Notes under the pieces: model-generated
What the model was told of the DNA's origin: nothing
Database searches by the model: none
The model's input: the letters and a program-made list of their open reading frames with translations, nothing else
From: an uncultured Coriobacteriaceae bacterium
GTDB taxonomy: Bacteria; Actinomycetota; Coriobacteriia; Coriobacteriales; Eggerthellaceae
Length of the DNA stretch: 64,000 nt
NCBI GenBank assembly: GCA_937937585.1
Contig: CALDCB010000008.1
Location: 248,001 to 312,000, forward strand
Direction: 5' to 3'
Program-made: the position numbers and the translations under genes
In this document: piece by piece, positions 25,522-35,008 of the stretch
Layout: every line of letters starts with the position of its first letter
How positions within the stretch are numbered: the stretch's first letter is position 1

Positions 25522-27081
25522 ATGTTCACCGCAGACGACCTGCTTACTCAGAACGCCGCGCGCGTTTACCGCAACCTTACCCCCTCCGAACTGGTTGAAA
25601 GCGCGCTCCAGCGCCAGGAAGGCGTCCTTTCCGACCGCGGCGCCCTTGTCGTGAAAACCGGCAAGTACACGGGCCGCGCCGCCAACGACAAATTCATCGT
25701 TGACGTTCCCAGCATCCACTCCGACGTGAACTGGGGCAGCGTCAACAAGCCCATCTCGCAAGAAAAGTTCAACGAGCTTTTCGAGCGAGCCCTTCACTAC
25801 CTTGAAGACAAAGATGTCTTCATTTTCGACGGTTTCGCCGGCGCCGATGCCGATTACGCGCGTGGTTTCCGCGTCATCAACGAGCTTGCCTCGCAGAATC
25901 TGTTCATCCACCAGCTGCTGCGCCGCCCCACGGACGACCAGCTCCAAGGCTTCGCACCCGACTACACCATCGTCGCCGTTCCGCACATGAAGGTGAACGG
26001 AGCCGCCGATGGCGTCAACAGTGAAGCTGCCATCCTCATCGATTTCGAGCAGCACAAGGTGCTCATCGCCGGCAGCGGCTATTCCGGCGAGATCAAAAAA
26101 TCGGTGTTCACCATCATGAACTTCGAGCTGCCCAAACAGGGCATCCTGCCCATGCACTGCAGCGCCAACGTCGGCGACAACGACGACGCGGCCATCTTCT
26201 TCGGCCTGTCCGGCACGGGAAAAACAACCCTGTCCGCCGACCCCAACCGCCAGCTTATCGGCGACGACGAGCACGGTTGGGCCGACGACGCCGTCTTCAA
26301 TTTCGAGGGCGGCTGCTACGCTAAGTGCATCAACCTTTCCGCCGAGGGCGAGCCTGAGATCTACAACGCCATCAAATTCGGCGCCATGGTCGAGAACGTG
26401 GTCATCGACCCCGAAACCCGCGAGCTTGACTTCGACGACGATACCCTTGCCGTGAACACGCGCGTAGGCTACCCCATCGACTACATTCCCAACGCACTAG
26501 TCGAGGGCGTGGCGCCCGTTCCGAAAACGGTCATCTTCCTGACCGCCGACGCGTTCGGCGTTATCCCGCCTATCTCGAAGCTCAGCATGGATCAGGCCAT
26601 GTACTACTTCATCTCGGGCTTCACCAGCAAGGTCGCAGGCACCGAGCTTGGCATCACCGAGCCCGTCCCCACGTTCAGCACCTGCTTCGGCGAGCCGTTC
26701 ATGCCCATGGAGCCCAGCGTTTACGCGCACATGCTGAAAGAGAAGGCCCTTGCCGCCGGCGCCAACGTCTACCTGGTGAACACCGGCTGGAACGGCACGG
26801 GCGAGCGCACCAAGCTGAAGTACACCCGCGCAATGGTCACTGCCGCGCTTTCGGGCGAGCTTGAGAAGGCCGAATTCGTCACCGATCCGCACTTCGGCGT
26901 TCAGGTTCCCACTTCCTGCCCCAATGTGCCCAGTGATATCCTTATCCCCGTGAACGCATGGGAAGACAAAGCCGTCTACGAAGAATCGGCACGCAAGCTG
27001 GTCGAGATGTTCCAGCACAACTTCTCCGAGAAGTACGCCCACATGCCCGAAGAGATCGTCGCTGCCGGGCCCACGGCGTAG
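25522..27081 (+). CDS. pckA: Phosphoenolpyruvate carboxykinase (ATP)
   Basis: A 519-residue PckA. The kinase-1a P-loop GLSGTGKTTLSADPNR, the metal-binding block DDEHGWADDAVFNFEGGCYAK and the substrate motif SEAAILIDFEQ are intact, as is NTGWNGTGERTKLKYTRAMV. It interconverts oxaloacetate plus ATP with PEP plus CO2 plus ADP; in anaerobes it often runs toward oxaloacetate. ATG 25522 follows AAGGA; an open frame 54 codons longer has no family match. It is followed by a 55-residue membrane protein gene that may be cotranscribed. Confidence 0.95.
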   Translation: MFTADDLLTQNAARVYRNLTPSELVESALQRQEGVLSDRGALVVKTGKYTGRAANDKFIVDVPSIHSDVNWGSVNKPISQEKFNELFERALHYLEDKDVFIFDGFAGADADYARGFRVINELASQNLFIHQLLRRPTDDQLQGFAPDYTIVAVPHMKVNGAADGVNSEAAILIDFEQHKVLIAGSGYSGEIKKSVFTIMNFELPKQGILPMHCSANVGDNDDAAIFFGLSGTGKTTLSADPNRQLIGDDEHGWADDAVFNFEGGCYAKCINLSAEGEPEIYNAIKFGAMVENVVIDPETRELDFDDDTLAVNTRVGYPIDYIPNALVEGVAPVPKTVIFLTADAFGVIPPISKLSMDQAMYYFISGFTSKVAGTELGITEPVPTFSTCFGEPFMPMEPSVYAHMLKEKALAAGANVYLVNTGWNGTGERTKLKYTRAMVTAALSGELEKAEFVTDPHFGVQVPTSCPNVPSDILIPVNAWEDKAVYEESARKLVEMFQHNFSEKYAHMPEEIVAAGPTA

Positions 27082-27108
27082 AACCGCAATACGCGAAAGG
27101 GGTACGAA

Positions 27109-27276
27109 ATGCGAAAGGAACACCTTATGGATAGGTCAACCCGCACCATGCGCAGCGCGGGTGCCTGGTCCATCACCTTGGGTATCATCACCACCACTGT
27201 GGGGTTGTCCGTTGGCATTGGCTGCTGCGTCATCGGCGGCAAGCTGCTGAAGCAAGCGAAGCGCAACCCACGCTAA
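27109..27276 (+). CDS. Small single-span membrane protein, 55 residues
   Basis: The family is not recognised. A strong ribosome binding site (AAAGGGG, 6-base spacer) precedes ATG 27109, 27 bases after pckA. The peptide has a basic N-terminus (MRKEHLMDRSTR), one hydrophobic span (SITLGIITTTVGLSVGIGCC) with a Cys pair at its end, and a basic tail (KLLKQAKRNPR). It ends before a terminator, so it is probably cotranscribed with pckA. The RBS and amphipathic layout support a real gene. Confidence 0.6.
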   Translation: MRKEHLMDRSTRTMRSAGAWSITLGIITTTVGLSVGIGCCVIGGKLLKQAKRNPR

Positions 27277-27326
27277 GCGGATCGGAGCACGACGAAAAAT
27301 CCATGTCGCCTGATCTCATTCAACGC

Positions 27327-27362
27327 GAAAGGGTGTTCCCGGCAAATTGGGGACACCCTTTC
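27327..27362 (+). terminator. Terminator after the small membrane protein
   Basis: A GAAAGGGTGT..CCC stem with a one-base bulge pairs with GGGGACACCCTTTC, followed by TTCAT. It ends the pckA unit. Confidence 0.7.
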
Positions 27363-27395
27363 TTCATGCAACCATGAGCAAACCGTTCACTCCGC

Positions 27396-27782
27396 CTACT
27401 CCGCCTCGATTGCAGGAGCCGTCGGCACATGAAATCCGATCAGCCAGAACAAGAACACCGCGACGCACCCGAGAATCGCCCACACCAAAGGGCGAGCCAC
27501 CACAACAGCGCTTACCGCCATCACCGCATACGACAAACTCAAGATGGATGCTTTTTTACGCATCGGAATTCCATCGCCGGCATTGATCGGCTCAACGTAC
27601 GTCTTATAGACCTTTGTCTGAGCCAGCCAGTTGCTCAGGCGCTGCGAACTGCGCGAAAACAGGAACGCAGCGGCAAGCAACAACGGCGTTGTCGGCAAAA
27701 CCGGCAAGAATGCACCGCAAATGCCCAGAACGACGCACAAACAGCCCACGGAAACAAAAATCGCTTTCTTCAAGGGATTCAT
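27396..27782 (-). CDS. DUF454 (YbaN-like) small membrane protein
   Basis: The 128-residue inner membrane protein has the DUF454 signature LGICGAFLPVLPTTPLLLAAAFLFSRSS followed by a short amphipathic part (LSNWLAQTKVYKTYVEP) and two more spans. Function unknown in the family. ATG 27782 is preceded by AAGGG at 6 bases and preferred over the TTG at 27788. It is monocistronic as far as can be seen. Confidence 0.85.
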   Translation of the reverse strand: MNPLKKAIFVSVGCLCVVLGICGAFLPVLPTTPLLLAAAFLFSRSSQRLSNWLAQTKVYKTYVEPINAGDGIPMRKKASILSLSYAVMAVSAVVVARPLVWAILGCVAVFLFWLIGFHVPTAPAIEAE

Positions 27783-27982
27783 GAACAACCCTTAGCCTTC
27801 CTTGCAAGTTTTCTATCGCGCAAGAGACGATATCGAACGACGCTACGTCATCGTCAATGGAAATCCACGCAGAGTAACGCCAAAGGCGAAGTTGTTTCCG
27901 AAAGCAGGAAACGAATCGCGACAAGCGACCGTCTTTTCGCAACGAAAAGGCCCTGCACTTCCAACGCAGCCGAAGAAAAAAG

Positions 27983-28738
27983 CTACTCGATCTTGAAATG
28001 ATTCAAAGCATCTTGGAGAAAACTCAGCGTACGTCGCTGAATGCCAGCATAAAAGTCACGTCCGTACTGCCTCGGGCCCGCTTTCCGCTGATTCGCCAAT
28101 CGCTTCAATCCAGCCAAGGCGTAGGACATGCCGCCCAACTCGGAAAAACGAACCGCAAGGTCACGCGCCCGCTCGTCGGAAACCAACACCCCATCATGCA
28201 TTGCCTCGATCGTGTCACCCATCAGTCGATGCCAATTCGCAACGTCATCCTTAGAAAGCTCAGGTACGGCGATATCGCCGACGGATTCCCCGGCAATAGC
28301 GAACCAAAGGGTGTCCTCGCGATCTTGGGCAGCGCCAACGGCATCTGCAATGGCGCCCCAGTCAACGCTTTCGTCGCTTTTTACCTGGGAGCACAATCCG
28401 CGAACCGCGTTCATGTCGCGCAAAATCTCTGAGCTCTTACGCTCGAGTTCTTCCTCGCGCTTGGCAAGCGCGGCGGTTAGCTCCGCCTTGGCGTCGCGAC
28501 TCTCGCTTTCTTGAATCTCCGACAACGAGAGGCCCAGCTGTTTCAATGCAACGATGCGATACAGACGTTCCTCATCGGCTGCCGAATACAAACGCAAGTT
28601 CTGCTCCCCCTTGCATGTGGGATGGAGCAAACCGCGCTGATCGTAATACTGAATAGTTCGAACCGTCACGCCAACACGCGCAGCCAGTTCGCCGACCGTC
28701 ATCAAATCCTGACTTGATTCGTTGTTCGATTCCTTCAC
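27983..28738 (-). CDS. MerR-family transcriptional regulator
   Basis: The N-terminal MerR winged helix (TVGELAARVGVTVRTIQYYDQRGLL, then RLYSAADEERLYRIVALKQLGLSLSEIQ) is followed by a dimerisation coiled coil (LTAALAKREEELERKSSEIL) and a C-terminal ligand-binding-like domain of about 130 residues resembling TipA-type effector domains (GDTIEAMHDGVLVSDERARDLAVRFSEL). The target is not known. GTG 28738 opens the frame; ATG 28702 with AGGA just before it is an alternative start 12 residues downstream. Confidence 0.85.
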   Translation of the reverse strand: MKESNNESSQDLMTVGELAARVGVTVRTIQYYDQRGLLHPTCKGEQNLRLYSAADEERLYRIVALKQLGLSLSEIQESESRDAKAELTAALAKREEELERKSSEILRDMNAVRGLCSQVKSDESVDWGAIADAVGAAQDREDTLWFAIAGESVGDIAVPELSKDDVANWHRLMGDTIEAMHDGVLVSDERARDLAVRFSELGGMSYALAGLKRLANQRKAGPRQYGRDFYAGIQRRTLSFLQDALNHFKIE

Positions 28739-28867
28739 AAACCCACTCGCATCATCCAGCCGAAAGATCGGCGATTATTATCACATGACGACGCTACGTC
28801 GTCGTCAATGGCAGTTCACGAAGAAATACGCAGAAACATCGAACCAGCAAAGGTCGGCCGCCCAGCA

Positions 28868-29986
28868 CTAGTTCAACTTGAAGGTCATCAACACCGGGTT
28901 GTGATCGCTGTAGGCAAAACCGCTGTCAACGTTCTGCGCCGCGGCGACAACATTATCGGAAACGATGAATCCGTCGATGGTCGAGCAGAACGACACGCCC
29001 TTCTCATACGGGATATCGGCATCGCGACACGTCGGCACATCCCAGATATTGTCCGCGCGGACGATCGAGAATCCTTCGGGCAGGTCATCTTGATCAAGGA
29101 CGGCAAGCCAATCGGGCATCTTCTGATCGCTGGGGTACATGGTCTCGCTGCCCCAAAGCGCGTGGTTCCAATCGCCGCCGGCGATAACCCAGTTGCCCGC
29201 CTCAAACTCACTCTTCATAAGACTCGTGATCATCTCAAGTTGCTTGGCGCGCGAGACACCGCCCTTGTCATACGCCGACATATGGCTGTTGATCAGCACC
29301 AGCTGCTTGTCGGTCCCCTCTACAGGCAAGCGCAGCACCTGGAAGCAGCGATCAAGGTCGAACAACTTCTGAATAGGGTCTTCGCTAATGGGGTAGCTAC
29401 GACGAATCGCAGAATCGATGGTTTGGGACGACAGCGTTAGAAGGCCGCTGTTCATAAACCCGATGGGGTCGGTTGGCGGATACACCAGATACGACGAGTG
29501 TAAATTCACGGCATACACGCTGTTCATCTGCGAGAACGCCGAAGTGATGTCGGAAACCTGATTCACATGCCAGCTTCGGTCGGAGTCGGTGTCCACCTCT
29601 TGCAGAAGCGCGAAGTCGGGGTTCAAACCCTGCACCAACGAGATCACACCGTCGGTAGAGTAGTGAACGGCGTCGGCGCTCAGGGCGCGCGCATGATCGC
29701 CGACGGTTTCGGTGCCGTCATTCATAAACCCCTCGTCCATGAAGAACGAGAATTCGGGCAGGTAGGCGCCGAACCCGATGTTGTACGTAAGCGCCGTGTA
29801 CGAGCGCCCCGTGACAAGCGCGGTGTCCTGCTGGGCGCCGACGTTGTCGGACACCGGGGAAACGGTCAACTCTTGGTTGTCGGCGATGCGGCTGTACGTC
29901 AACTCAAGGTAGGCAACATAACCGGCCAATACAACCAGAATCACCGCAACGACGATGGCGATGGCTTTCAGAACTTTTTTCAACAA
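28868..29986 (-). CDS. Membrane-anchored endonuclease/exonuclease/phosphatase (EEP) family hydrolase
   Basis: A TTG start is assigned because AGGAGG lies 7 bases upstream; the product begins LLKKVLKAIAIVVAVILVVLAG-like, an N-terminal membrane anchor. The extracytoplasmic part has the EEP motifs in order: TYNIGFG, LLQEVDTDSD (metal Glu), LINSHMSAYD, GGDWNHALWG and SDHNPVLM (catalytic Asp-His). Such proteins hydrolyse phosphodiesters in nucleic acids, phosphoinositides or sphingomyelin; the anchor points to a surface substrate. It is monocistronic and divergent from the nitroreductase gene. Confidence 0.85.
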   Translation of the reverse strand: MLKKVLKAIAIVVAVILVVLAGYVAYLELTYSRIADNQELTVSPVSDNVGAQQDTALVTGRSYTALTYNIGFGAYLPEFSFFMDEGFMNDGTETVGDHARALSADAVHYSTDGVISLVQGLNPDFALLQEVDTDSDRSWHVNQVSDITSAFSQMNSVYAVNLHSSYLVYPPTDPIGFMNSGLLTLSSQTIDSAIRRSYPISEDPIQKLFDLDRCFQVLRLPVEGTDKQLVLINSHMSAYDKGGVSRAKQLEMITSLMKSEFEAGNWVIAGGDWNHALWGSETMYPSDQKMPDWLAVLDQDDLPEGFSIVRADNIWDVPTCRDADIPYEKGVSFCSTIDGFIVSDNVVAAAQNVDSGFAYSDHNPVLMTFKLN

Positions 29987-30104
29987 ATCGGGGCCTCCTG
30001 CAATGTGCTCAACTCGCAAGCACGCTCAAGACGTAAAATAGCGTCGAAATGGTCGATCCAGAATCGTACCAGACCTCGCGTCTCAATCATGAGAGGAGCC
30101 ACCT

Positions 30105-30635
30105 ATGAACATCAACGATTACCTGCAACTGATGAGCGGTCGCTATTCCGTCCGCAAATTCTCGGACGAACCCGTTGCCCAAGAGCAGATCGACGCCATC
30201 TTGAAAGCAGCGCAGCTTTCCCCCACTGCTTGCAACGCACAGTCATTCCGTCTGTGTGTGGTTCAAACTCCCGAAGGCCTTGAGAAAATCGACAAGGTCT
30301 CGAAGTGCCGCTACGGCGCACCCGTCGTGATCATCGCCGCCTTCGACACGAAGGTTTCCGCCAAGGGCCTGGGCTTCGAGTCCGGCGACTTCGGCAACGT
30401 TGACGCCACCATCGCGCTTACCAATATGGCGAACGCCGCAACCGCAGCCGGTCTTGGCAGCTGCTGGGTTGGCGCATACGATCCGAAGGAAGTACGCAAA
30501 GAGTTCAACGTCCCCGACGACTACATGCTGGTTGACATGCTGATGGTAGGCCATCCCGCGGCCGACTGCGCGCCCGGCCCACGCCATGCCGCAACCGTCG
30601 ATATGAGCACGTTAGTTGTGAACGAGTCCTTCTAA
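30105..30635 (+). CDS. Nitroreductase-family FMN oxidoreductase
   Basis: A 176-residue flavoprotein with the family N-terminus RYSVRKFSDEPVAQEQIDAILKAAQLSPTACNAQSFR, which binds the FMN phosphate, and the C-terminal GLGSCWVGAYDPKEVRKEFNVPDDY with the FMN-binding GlySer loop. It probably uses NAD(P)H to reduce nitro or quinone compounds; the physiological substrate is unknown. AGGAG lies before the ATG. A shared terminator separates it from the convergent ABC permease. Confidence 0.9.
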   Translation: MNINDYLQLMSGRYSVRKFSDEPVAQEQIDAILKAAQLSPTACNAQSFRLCVVQTPEGLEKIDKVSKCRYGAPVVIIAAFDTKVSAKGLGFESGDFGNVDATIALTNMANAATAAGLGSCWVGAYDPKEVRKEFNVPDDYMLVDMLMVGHPAADCAPGPRHAATVDMSTLVVNESF

Positions 30636-30658
30636 GCACCTTTTTCTAGCGAACGCGC

Positions 30659-30700
30659 AGGGGCGGCGCCACGCGAGCAACTCGCAGGCACCGCCCCTTT
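30659..30700. terminator. Bidirectional terminator
   Basis: The stem GGGGCGGCGCC (30660-30670) pairs with GGCACCGCCCC (30687-30697) with one G/U, enclosing a second small stem GCGAG/CTCGC. A T-run follows on the plus strand and an A-run precedes it. It separates the nitroreductase from the convergent bceB-like gene. Confidence 0.75.
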
Positions 30701-30715
30701 CGTTTTCTTGTCTGG

Positions 30716-32947
30716 CTACGCAAGCAACTTCTTGCCCGCGCCTGAGATCACTGCCGATCGTGCAACCAGATATGTCGACACCAGGTAGATTACGTACACC
30801 GCAATCACCAGCGCGATGCCGACGGCAAGCATGCCTGCAACTGCCGTAGCGCCCCAAATCGACAGCAAGTTCTCGTACAGAATGCTGATCGAGCAGGCCG
30901 AATGGCATCCTGCCACCAGAAGCGGCGCCCCGAAGTAGATACTGATCTGCGTGCGTAGGCTTCGCAGAATCATGCCCCTGTCGCACCCCAGCTGAACGAG
31001 CAGGCGGTAGCGCGGGATGCTTTCTGCCACCTCGGAGAGCTGCTGGACGGAAAGAACTGCCGCGGTGGTCATCAGGAAGACAAACCCGATGTAGAGCGCC
31101 AGGTAAACCAACAGAAGTTTAAGCCCCATGCTGTCGGCGATAATGCCCTCGCTCGTGTCGTAGTAAGACACCGGCCATGCGCGGGAATCGTACGTCCAAC
31201 CAGCGTCAGCAAGTTCTTCTCGCGGGGGAACCGACTTGCCATACTCGGCCAGCAAATCCTTCATGGCCTGCTCCTTCGAGTCGCCAACCAGGTTGACGTT
31301 CAACTCGCTCAGGTACGGCAAATCACCTGCGGCAAACCTTTCCGCTGCCAAATCGTCGGGAACAACCAGCACGGCGATCAGGCAACCCATGCTGCTTACC
31401 TGGAGCGATTGCGAAACAACCTGTCCGGATGCGGTCAGCTCATGGCCGTCGACGGTGATGGTGCGCCCTTTCTGGCCAAGCGCCTTCGCGTAGTCGGTAG
31501 ATTTATCGATCGTGTTGTCGACCAGGTATTCGTCTGCAGCAAGCTCGATCGGCTTTTCGCCTGCAAGTTGCCGTGCAGCGTTGAACTGGGACAACGACAC
31601 GTACTGCACCCCTTCGCCGGCCATGGTAGAGTCCTCGTCGGAACCGACCTGTTCAAGGGTGAAGCCGCAGGCATCGATAAGCTGCTTGTTCGTCAAGTCA
31701 GTCGCAAGCCACGTATCCACCTGAGCCGAGCCGGTCACGCGCTCGTCCCAATCGGGAATGAGCGATTTGAAATACGCAGCGGTGGAGCCGCTGTTGGCCT
31801 GCCATAGGCTGTGAATCTCGTCGCGCTGAGCCTTGACCTCATCAATCCTGGCCTTCTTTTCCTCGTACCCACCGTATTGCTCGGGCGGCACTGCTTCCAT
31901 ATCGGAGGTGTCAAGCGCCATGAAGCTCGCGCGGATGGATGCGTCGAACTGGGTGTTCTCTTCCAATTGATCGGAGAACACCGACGCCAAGCTGAAGCCT
32001 GTCGAGAACACGACGATACTGAAGAACAGAAGAACGGTAACCGCCCATAGCGACACGAACGCAGTATTCACCTTCGCCGCGATTTGACGCATGGTGAACA
32101 TGGCAAGGCCCTTGAAATAGACGCCGCGCAGACGTTGGATCAGCAGGATGAAGAACCCCGACGCCGACCAGAACAGGCTCAACGTGCCGACGAGCATCAG
32201 CGCGGTTGCGGTGCGAAAGTGCTCGCCGAAGTACACGAGGCCATCGAGGTTGAGCTCGGCATACGCCTTCGCCAGAATCAGGCACGATAGCACGAACACG
32301 ATGAGGCAGACGATGGGGTTGTGCACGGGCATGCGCTCGTTGCGGGAGTTGGCCGAAAGCAGCGTGGCAAGTTTGCAACGTGAGATTTGCACAGCGTTGA
32401 AAAGAGCCACCACGACGAAGATGAGCGCGAAGCAGCCCAGCGTCAGCTCAGCGGAGCGGGCGCTGAACAGCAGATGGTAGTCGCTGATGGCCACGCCGAT
32501 GAGGCCCGCCGTGGCGAAGGCGATCGCTTGCGAGATCAAAAAGCCCAGCCCCAGGCCCGCCAGCAGCGCGATTACGCCGACGATCAGCGTTTCCATCAAC
32601 ACCACCGAGGAAACCTGGCGCGGGCTCATGCCCAGCAGCAGGTATGTGCCGAACTCCTTTTTGCGCGCCCGAACAACGAACCGGTTGGCGTACAGGACCA
32701 AAAAGCCCAAAACCACGGCGACAACGACGCTGAAATAGGTCATGACCTGCGCGAGGATGTCAAAAACACTCGCGCCGGACGCCAGGAACACGTTCGCGGC
32801 GCCTTCCTGCGCCTCGAAAAGCACGCGCGAGTCCTCGATAGCGTTGAAGGCGTAGAACACCGCCACGCCCAAAGTGAGGGTAACGAAATACACAGCGTAA
32901 TCGCGCACGCTGCGGCGCACGTTGCGCAAGGCAAGTTTCATCAGCAT
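30716..32947 (-). CDS. BceB-type ABC transporter permease (FtsX family)
   Basis: The 743-residue permease has an N-terminal span (RSVRDYAVYFVTLTLGVAVFYAF) and nine more, two FtsX domains (KKEFGTYLLLGMSPRQVSSVV is the first coupling region) and a large extracytoplasmic domain at about residues 335-595 between the 7th and 8th spans. This is the topology of BceB-like peptide-resistance permeases, where the big loop senses or removes lipid II-binding peptides. The gene follows the ATPase by 12 bases and the kinase/regulator pair, completing a four-gene Bce module. The ligand is unknown. Confidence 0.87.
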   Translation of the reverse strand: MLMKLALRNVRRSVRDYAVYFVTLTLGVAVFYAFNAIEDSRVLFEAQEGAANVFLASGASVFDILAQVMTYFSVVVAVVLGFLVLYANRFVVRARKKEFGTYLLLGMSPRQVSSVVLMETLIVGVIALLAGLGLGFLISQAIAFATAGLIGVAISDYHLLFSARSAELTLGCFALIFVVVALFNAVQISRCKLATLLSANSRNERMPVHNPIVCLIVFVLSCLILAKAYAELNLDGLVYFGEHFRTATALMLVGTLSLFWSASGFFILLIQRLRGVYFKGLAMFTMRQIAAKVNTAFVSLWAVTVLLFFSIVVFSTGFSLASVFSDQLEENTQFDASIRASFMALDTSDMEAVPPEQYGGYEEKKARIDEVKAQRDEIHSLWQANSGSTAAYFKSLIPDWDERVTGSAQVDTWLATDLTNKQLIDACGFTLEQVGSDEDSTMAGEGVQYVSLSQFNAARQLAGEKPIELAADEYLVDNTIDKSTDYAKALGQKGRTITVDGHELTASGQVVSQSLQVSSMGCLIAVLVVPDDLAAERFAAGDLPYLSELNVNLVGDSKEQAMKDLLAEYGKSVPPREELADAGWTYDSRAWPVSYYDTSEGIIADSMGLKLLLVYLALYIGFVFLMTTAAVLSVQQLSEVAESIPRYRLLVQLGCDRGMILRSLRTQISIYFGAPLLVAGCHSACSISILYENLLSIWGATAVAGMLAVGIALVIAVYVIYLVSTYLVARSAVISGAGKKLLA

Positions 32948-32959
32948 GATGACCGCCGC

Positions 32960-33829
32960 CTAGTTGCCGAGCGCGGTGACGTGCGATGCCACGAAACCGA
33001 CTGCGGAGGATGCGCCCTGCTTGCCGGAAAGGAACGCCTGGACCTCGAGTATGCGCTGGTAGAAATCGGTTCTGCTGCTATCGCCGCGACGCAGCTCGTT
33101 GAACAGCTTGCCGTCTTTAATGAACAAGATGCGATCGGCGTACGATGCCGCAACCGCATCATGCGTGACCATCATGATGGTGGCGTGCAGCTTCGTGTTC
33201 AAAACCTCAAGGGTTTCGAGAAGAACAGCGGCATTGCGCGAATCGAGCGCGCCCGTAGGCTCGTCAGCCAAAACCAACTTCGGGTCGGCGACGATGGCGC
33301 GCGCCGCGGCAACGCGCTGACGCTGACCGCCCGACATCTGTCGCGGGTACTTTTGCAGAACATCCGCCACGCCCAGCAAATCGGCGGTGCGATCGACCTT
33401 CGCGCGAACGGAACCAGCTTTCTCACCCTTGATGGTAAGGGCCAAAGCAATGTTCTCGAAACCGGTCAACGTATCCAGTAGATTTGCGCCCTGGAAGATG
33501 AAGCCCAGGTCATCACGGCGGAACTTGGACAGCTGACGACTGCGCAACTGCGTGATGTCGCGGCCGTTCAAGATGATGCTTCCGCTGGTCACGGTATCGA
33601 TGGTGGAGATGCAGTTCAGCAACGTGCTCTTACCCGAGCCCGACGGGCCCATCACGCTAACGAACTCACCTTCGCAAATATCGAACGACACGTCATCGAG
33701 CGCTCGCGTAATGGCCTCACGCGATCCGTACACCTTTTGAACATCGCGCACGGAAAGCAAGATGTTTCGACTCTGAGGCTGATTCGCGTTCGCAATGCCT
33801 GCAGGAGGGGTTGCAGTAACCACAGACAT
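32960..33829 (-). CDS. BceA-type ABC transporter ATP-binding protein
   Basis: The 289-residue ATPase has Walker A GPSGSGKST, signature MSGGQRQR and Walker B LVLADEPTGALD, typical of the MacB/BceA group. It continues about 40 residues beyond the usual end with a helix carrying SSRTDFYQRILEVQAFL. ATG 33829 is preferred (AAAGGA, 6 bases) over the longer frame to 33865. It pairs with the permease 12 bases downstream. An inverted repeat with likeness to Bce regulator sites lies about 80 bases upstream. Confidence 0.92.
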   Translation of the reverse strand: MSVVTATPPAGIANANQPQSRNILLSVRDVQKVYGSREAITRALDDVSFDICEGEFVSVMGPSGSGKSTLLNCISTIDTVTSGSIILNGRDITQLRSRQLSKFRRDDLGFIFQGANLLDTLTGFENIALALTIKGEKAGSVRAKVDRTADLLGVADVLQKYPRQMSGGQRQRVAAARAIVADPKLVLADEPTGALDSRNAAVLLETLEVLNTKLHATIMMVTHDAVAASYADRILFIKDGKLFNELRRGDSSRTDFYQRILEVQAFLSGKQGASSAVGFVASHVTALGN

Positions 33830-33909
33830 GGGGATTCCTTTCTCTTCAGTTCGACATATCCCCATGATGCGGCGATTGCGAAAACGGAGCCATCGAAGCA
33901 GCTTACCGC

Positions 33910-33931
33910 AATCTTACGATCTTGTAAGATT
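33910..33931. promoter_or_regulatory. Candidate BceR-like operator before the ABC genes
   Basis: The sequence AATCTTAC-N6-GTAAGATT is a perfect 8-bp-armed inverted repeat. The core TTACG-N4-TGTAA is one base from the TNACA-N4-TGTAA site described for BceR-like regulators. It overlaps the last codons of the kinase gene and sits about 80 bases before the ATPase start, the usual place for regulator-driven induction of bceAB. Assignment by likeness and position. Confidence 0.6.
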
Positions 33932-35008
33932 AGCAGCTAAGTCCATACGCGTGCGGTCAAGCGGGAAGATCAACGTGACGGTCGTTCCCTGCCCTCCTTC
34001 CGAAGAAATGCGCAGGCCAAGCCCCATCCTGTCGCAGGCAACGGCAGCCAGGTAAAGACCCATGCCCGTTGCCTTATGGTGCGTGCGGCCCTGGCTTCCC
34101 GTGAAGCCCCGGTCGAACACGCGCGGCACGTCGGCAGCGGAGATGCCGTCCCCGTCGTCGCTTATCGACAGTTCAACGCAACCGTCCTTCGTACCCGCGT
34201 CCTTCACCGTGCCTTCGAAACGAATGGATTTTGCGCCGTACTTCGCCGAGTTCTCCAGAACCTGGCCGATAATGAAGTCGGTCCATTTCGCGTCGGCGAG
34301 CACTTCGAGCGCCTCGTCGATGGCGAACCCAAGGGAGACCTGCGCGCCGATCAGCGTGCGCGAACGTTGACGGCACGCTTTGCGTGCGAGGGCCGCAAGG
34401 TTCAGCCCCTCAATGGAGAAGTCCTCGCTCAGCGTTGCCGAGCGGGCATAGTACAGCGCCTGTTCAACGCGCGACTCGACGCGATCAAGATCGCCGCGCA
34501 CCTCATCGATGCCGGGCCCATGAAGGCCCGAGAGCGCAAGCTGCGCCGATGCGATGGGCGTTTTCGCCTCGTGCACCCAAAGTTCGATGTAATCGCGGTA
34601 CTCCTTCATGTCGCGCGAACGTGCCGCCAGCTCATCCATAGCGGCTTTGCCCTGCACCGCGAGCGCACGATAGGCAATGGATCCCTCCAGTGTGCGCGGC
34701 TCGTCCAAAATCGATGAGAGGTAGCGCGCGTTTTCGGGCGAATCGCAGAACAGGTCCAGCTGCTGATAGAACTCGCGATCGCGCAAAAACCCAACGGCAA
34801 ACGCGATGCAGGCGAACAGGATTTCACAAATAAGAACAAGGGCGACAGAGGACGCATTGGAGCCGGTGACGATCATGATGCCCGCAACGACAACCGCCAA
34901 GGCAATCGCACCAACCACGAAACCCGAGCGTGAGCGCAGATATGCGCCGAAAGAATAACCGCAATCGACAAGCTTACGCGCGGGCTCCTCCTGGGAATAG
35001 CTGCTCAT
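33914..35008 (-). CDS. BceS-type sensor histidine kinase
   Basis: The 364-residue kinase has two close membrane spans (about 28-50 and 54-75) joined by an extracytoplasmic loop of only a few residues, as in intramembrane-sensing kinases that rely on a Bce ABC transporter for input. The H box ELWVHEAKTP contains the phosphoacceptor H146; N, G1 and G2 boxes follow (QVLENSAKYG, SISDDGDGIS, GMGLYLAAVACDRMG). Its start overlaps the regulator stop by ATGA. It probably detects cell-wall-active peptides through the transporter. Confidence 0.9.
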   Translation of the reverse strand: MSSYSQEEPARKLVDCGYSFGAYLRSRSGFVVGAIALAVVVAGIMIVTGSNASSVALVLICEILFACIAFAVGFLRDREFYQQLDLFCDSPENARYLSSILDEPRTLEGSIAYRALAVQGKAAMDELAARSRDMKEYRDYIELWVHEAKTPIASAQLALSGLHGPGIDEVRGDLDRVESRVEQALYYARSATLSEDFSIEGLNLAALARKACRQRSRTLIGAQVSLGFAIDEALEVLADAKWTDFIIGQVLENSAKYGAKSIRFEGTVKDAGTKDGCVELSISDDGDGISAADVPRVFDRGFTGSQGRTHHKATGMGLYLAAVACDRMGLGLRISSEGGQGTTVTLIFPLDRTRMDLAANLTRS

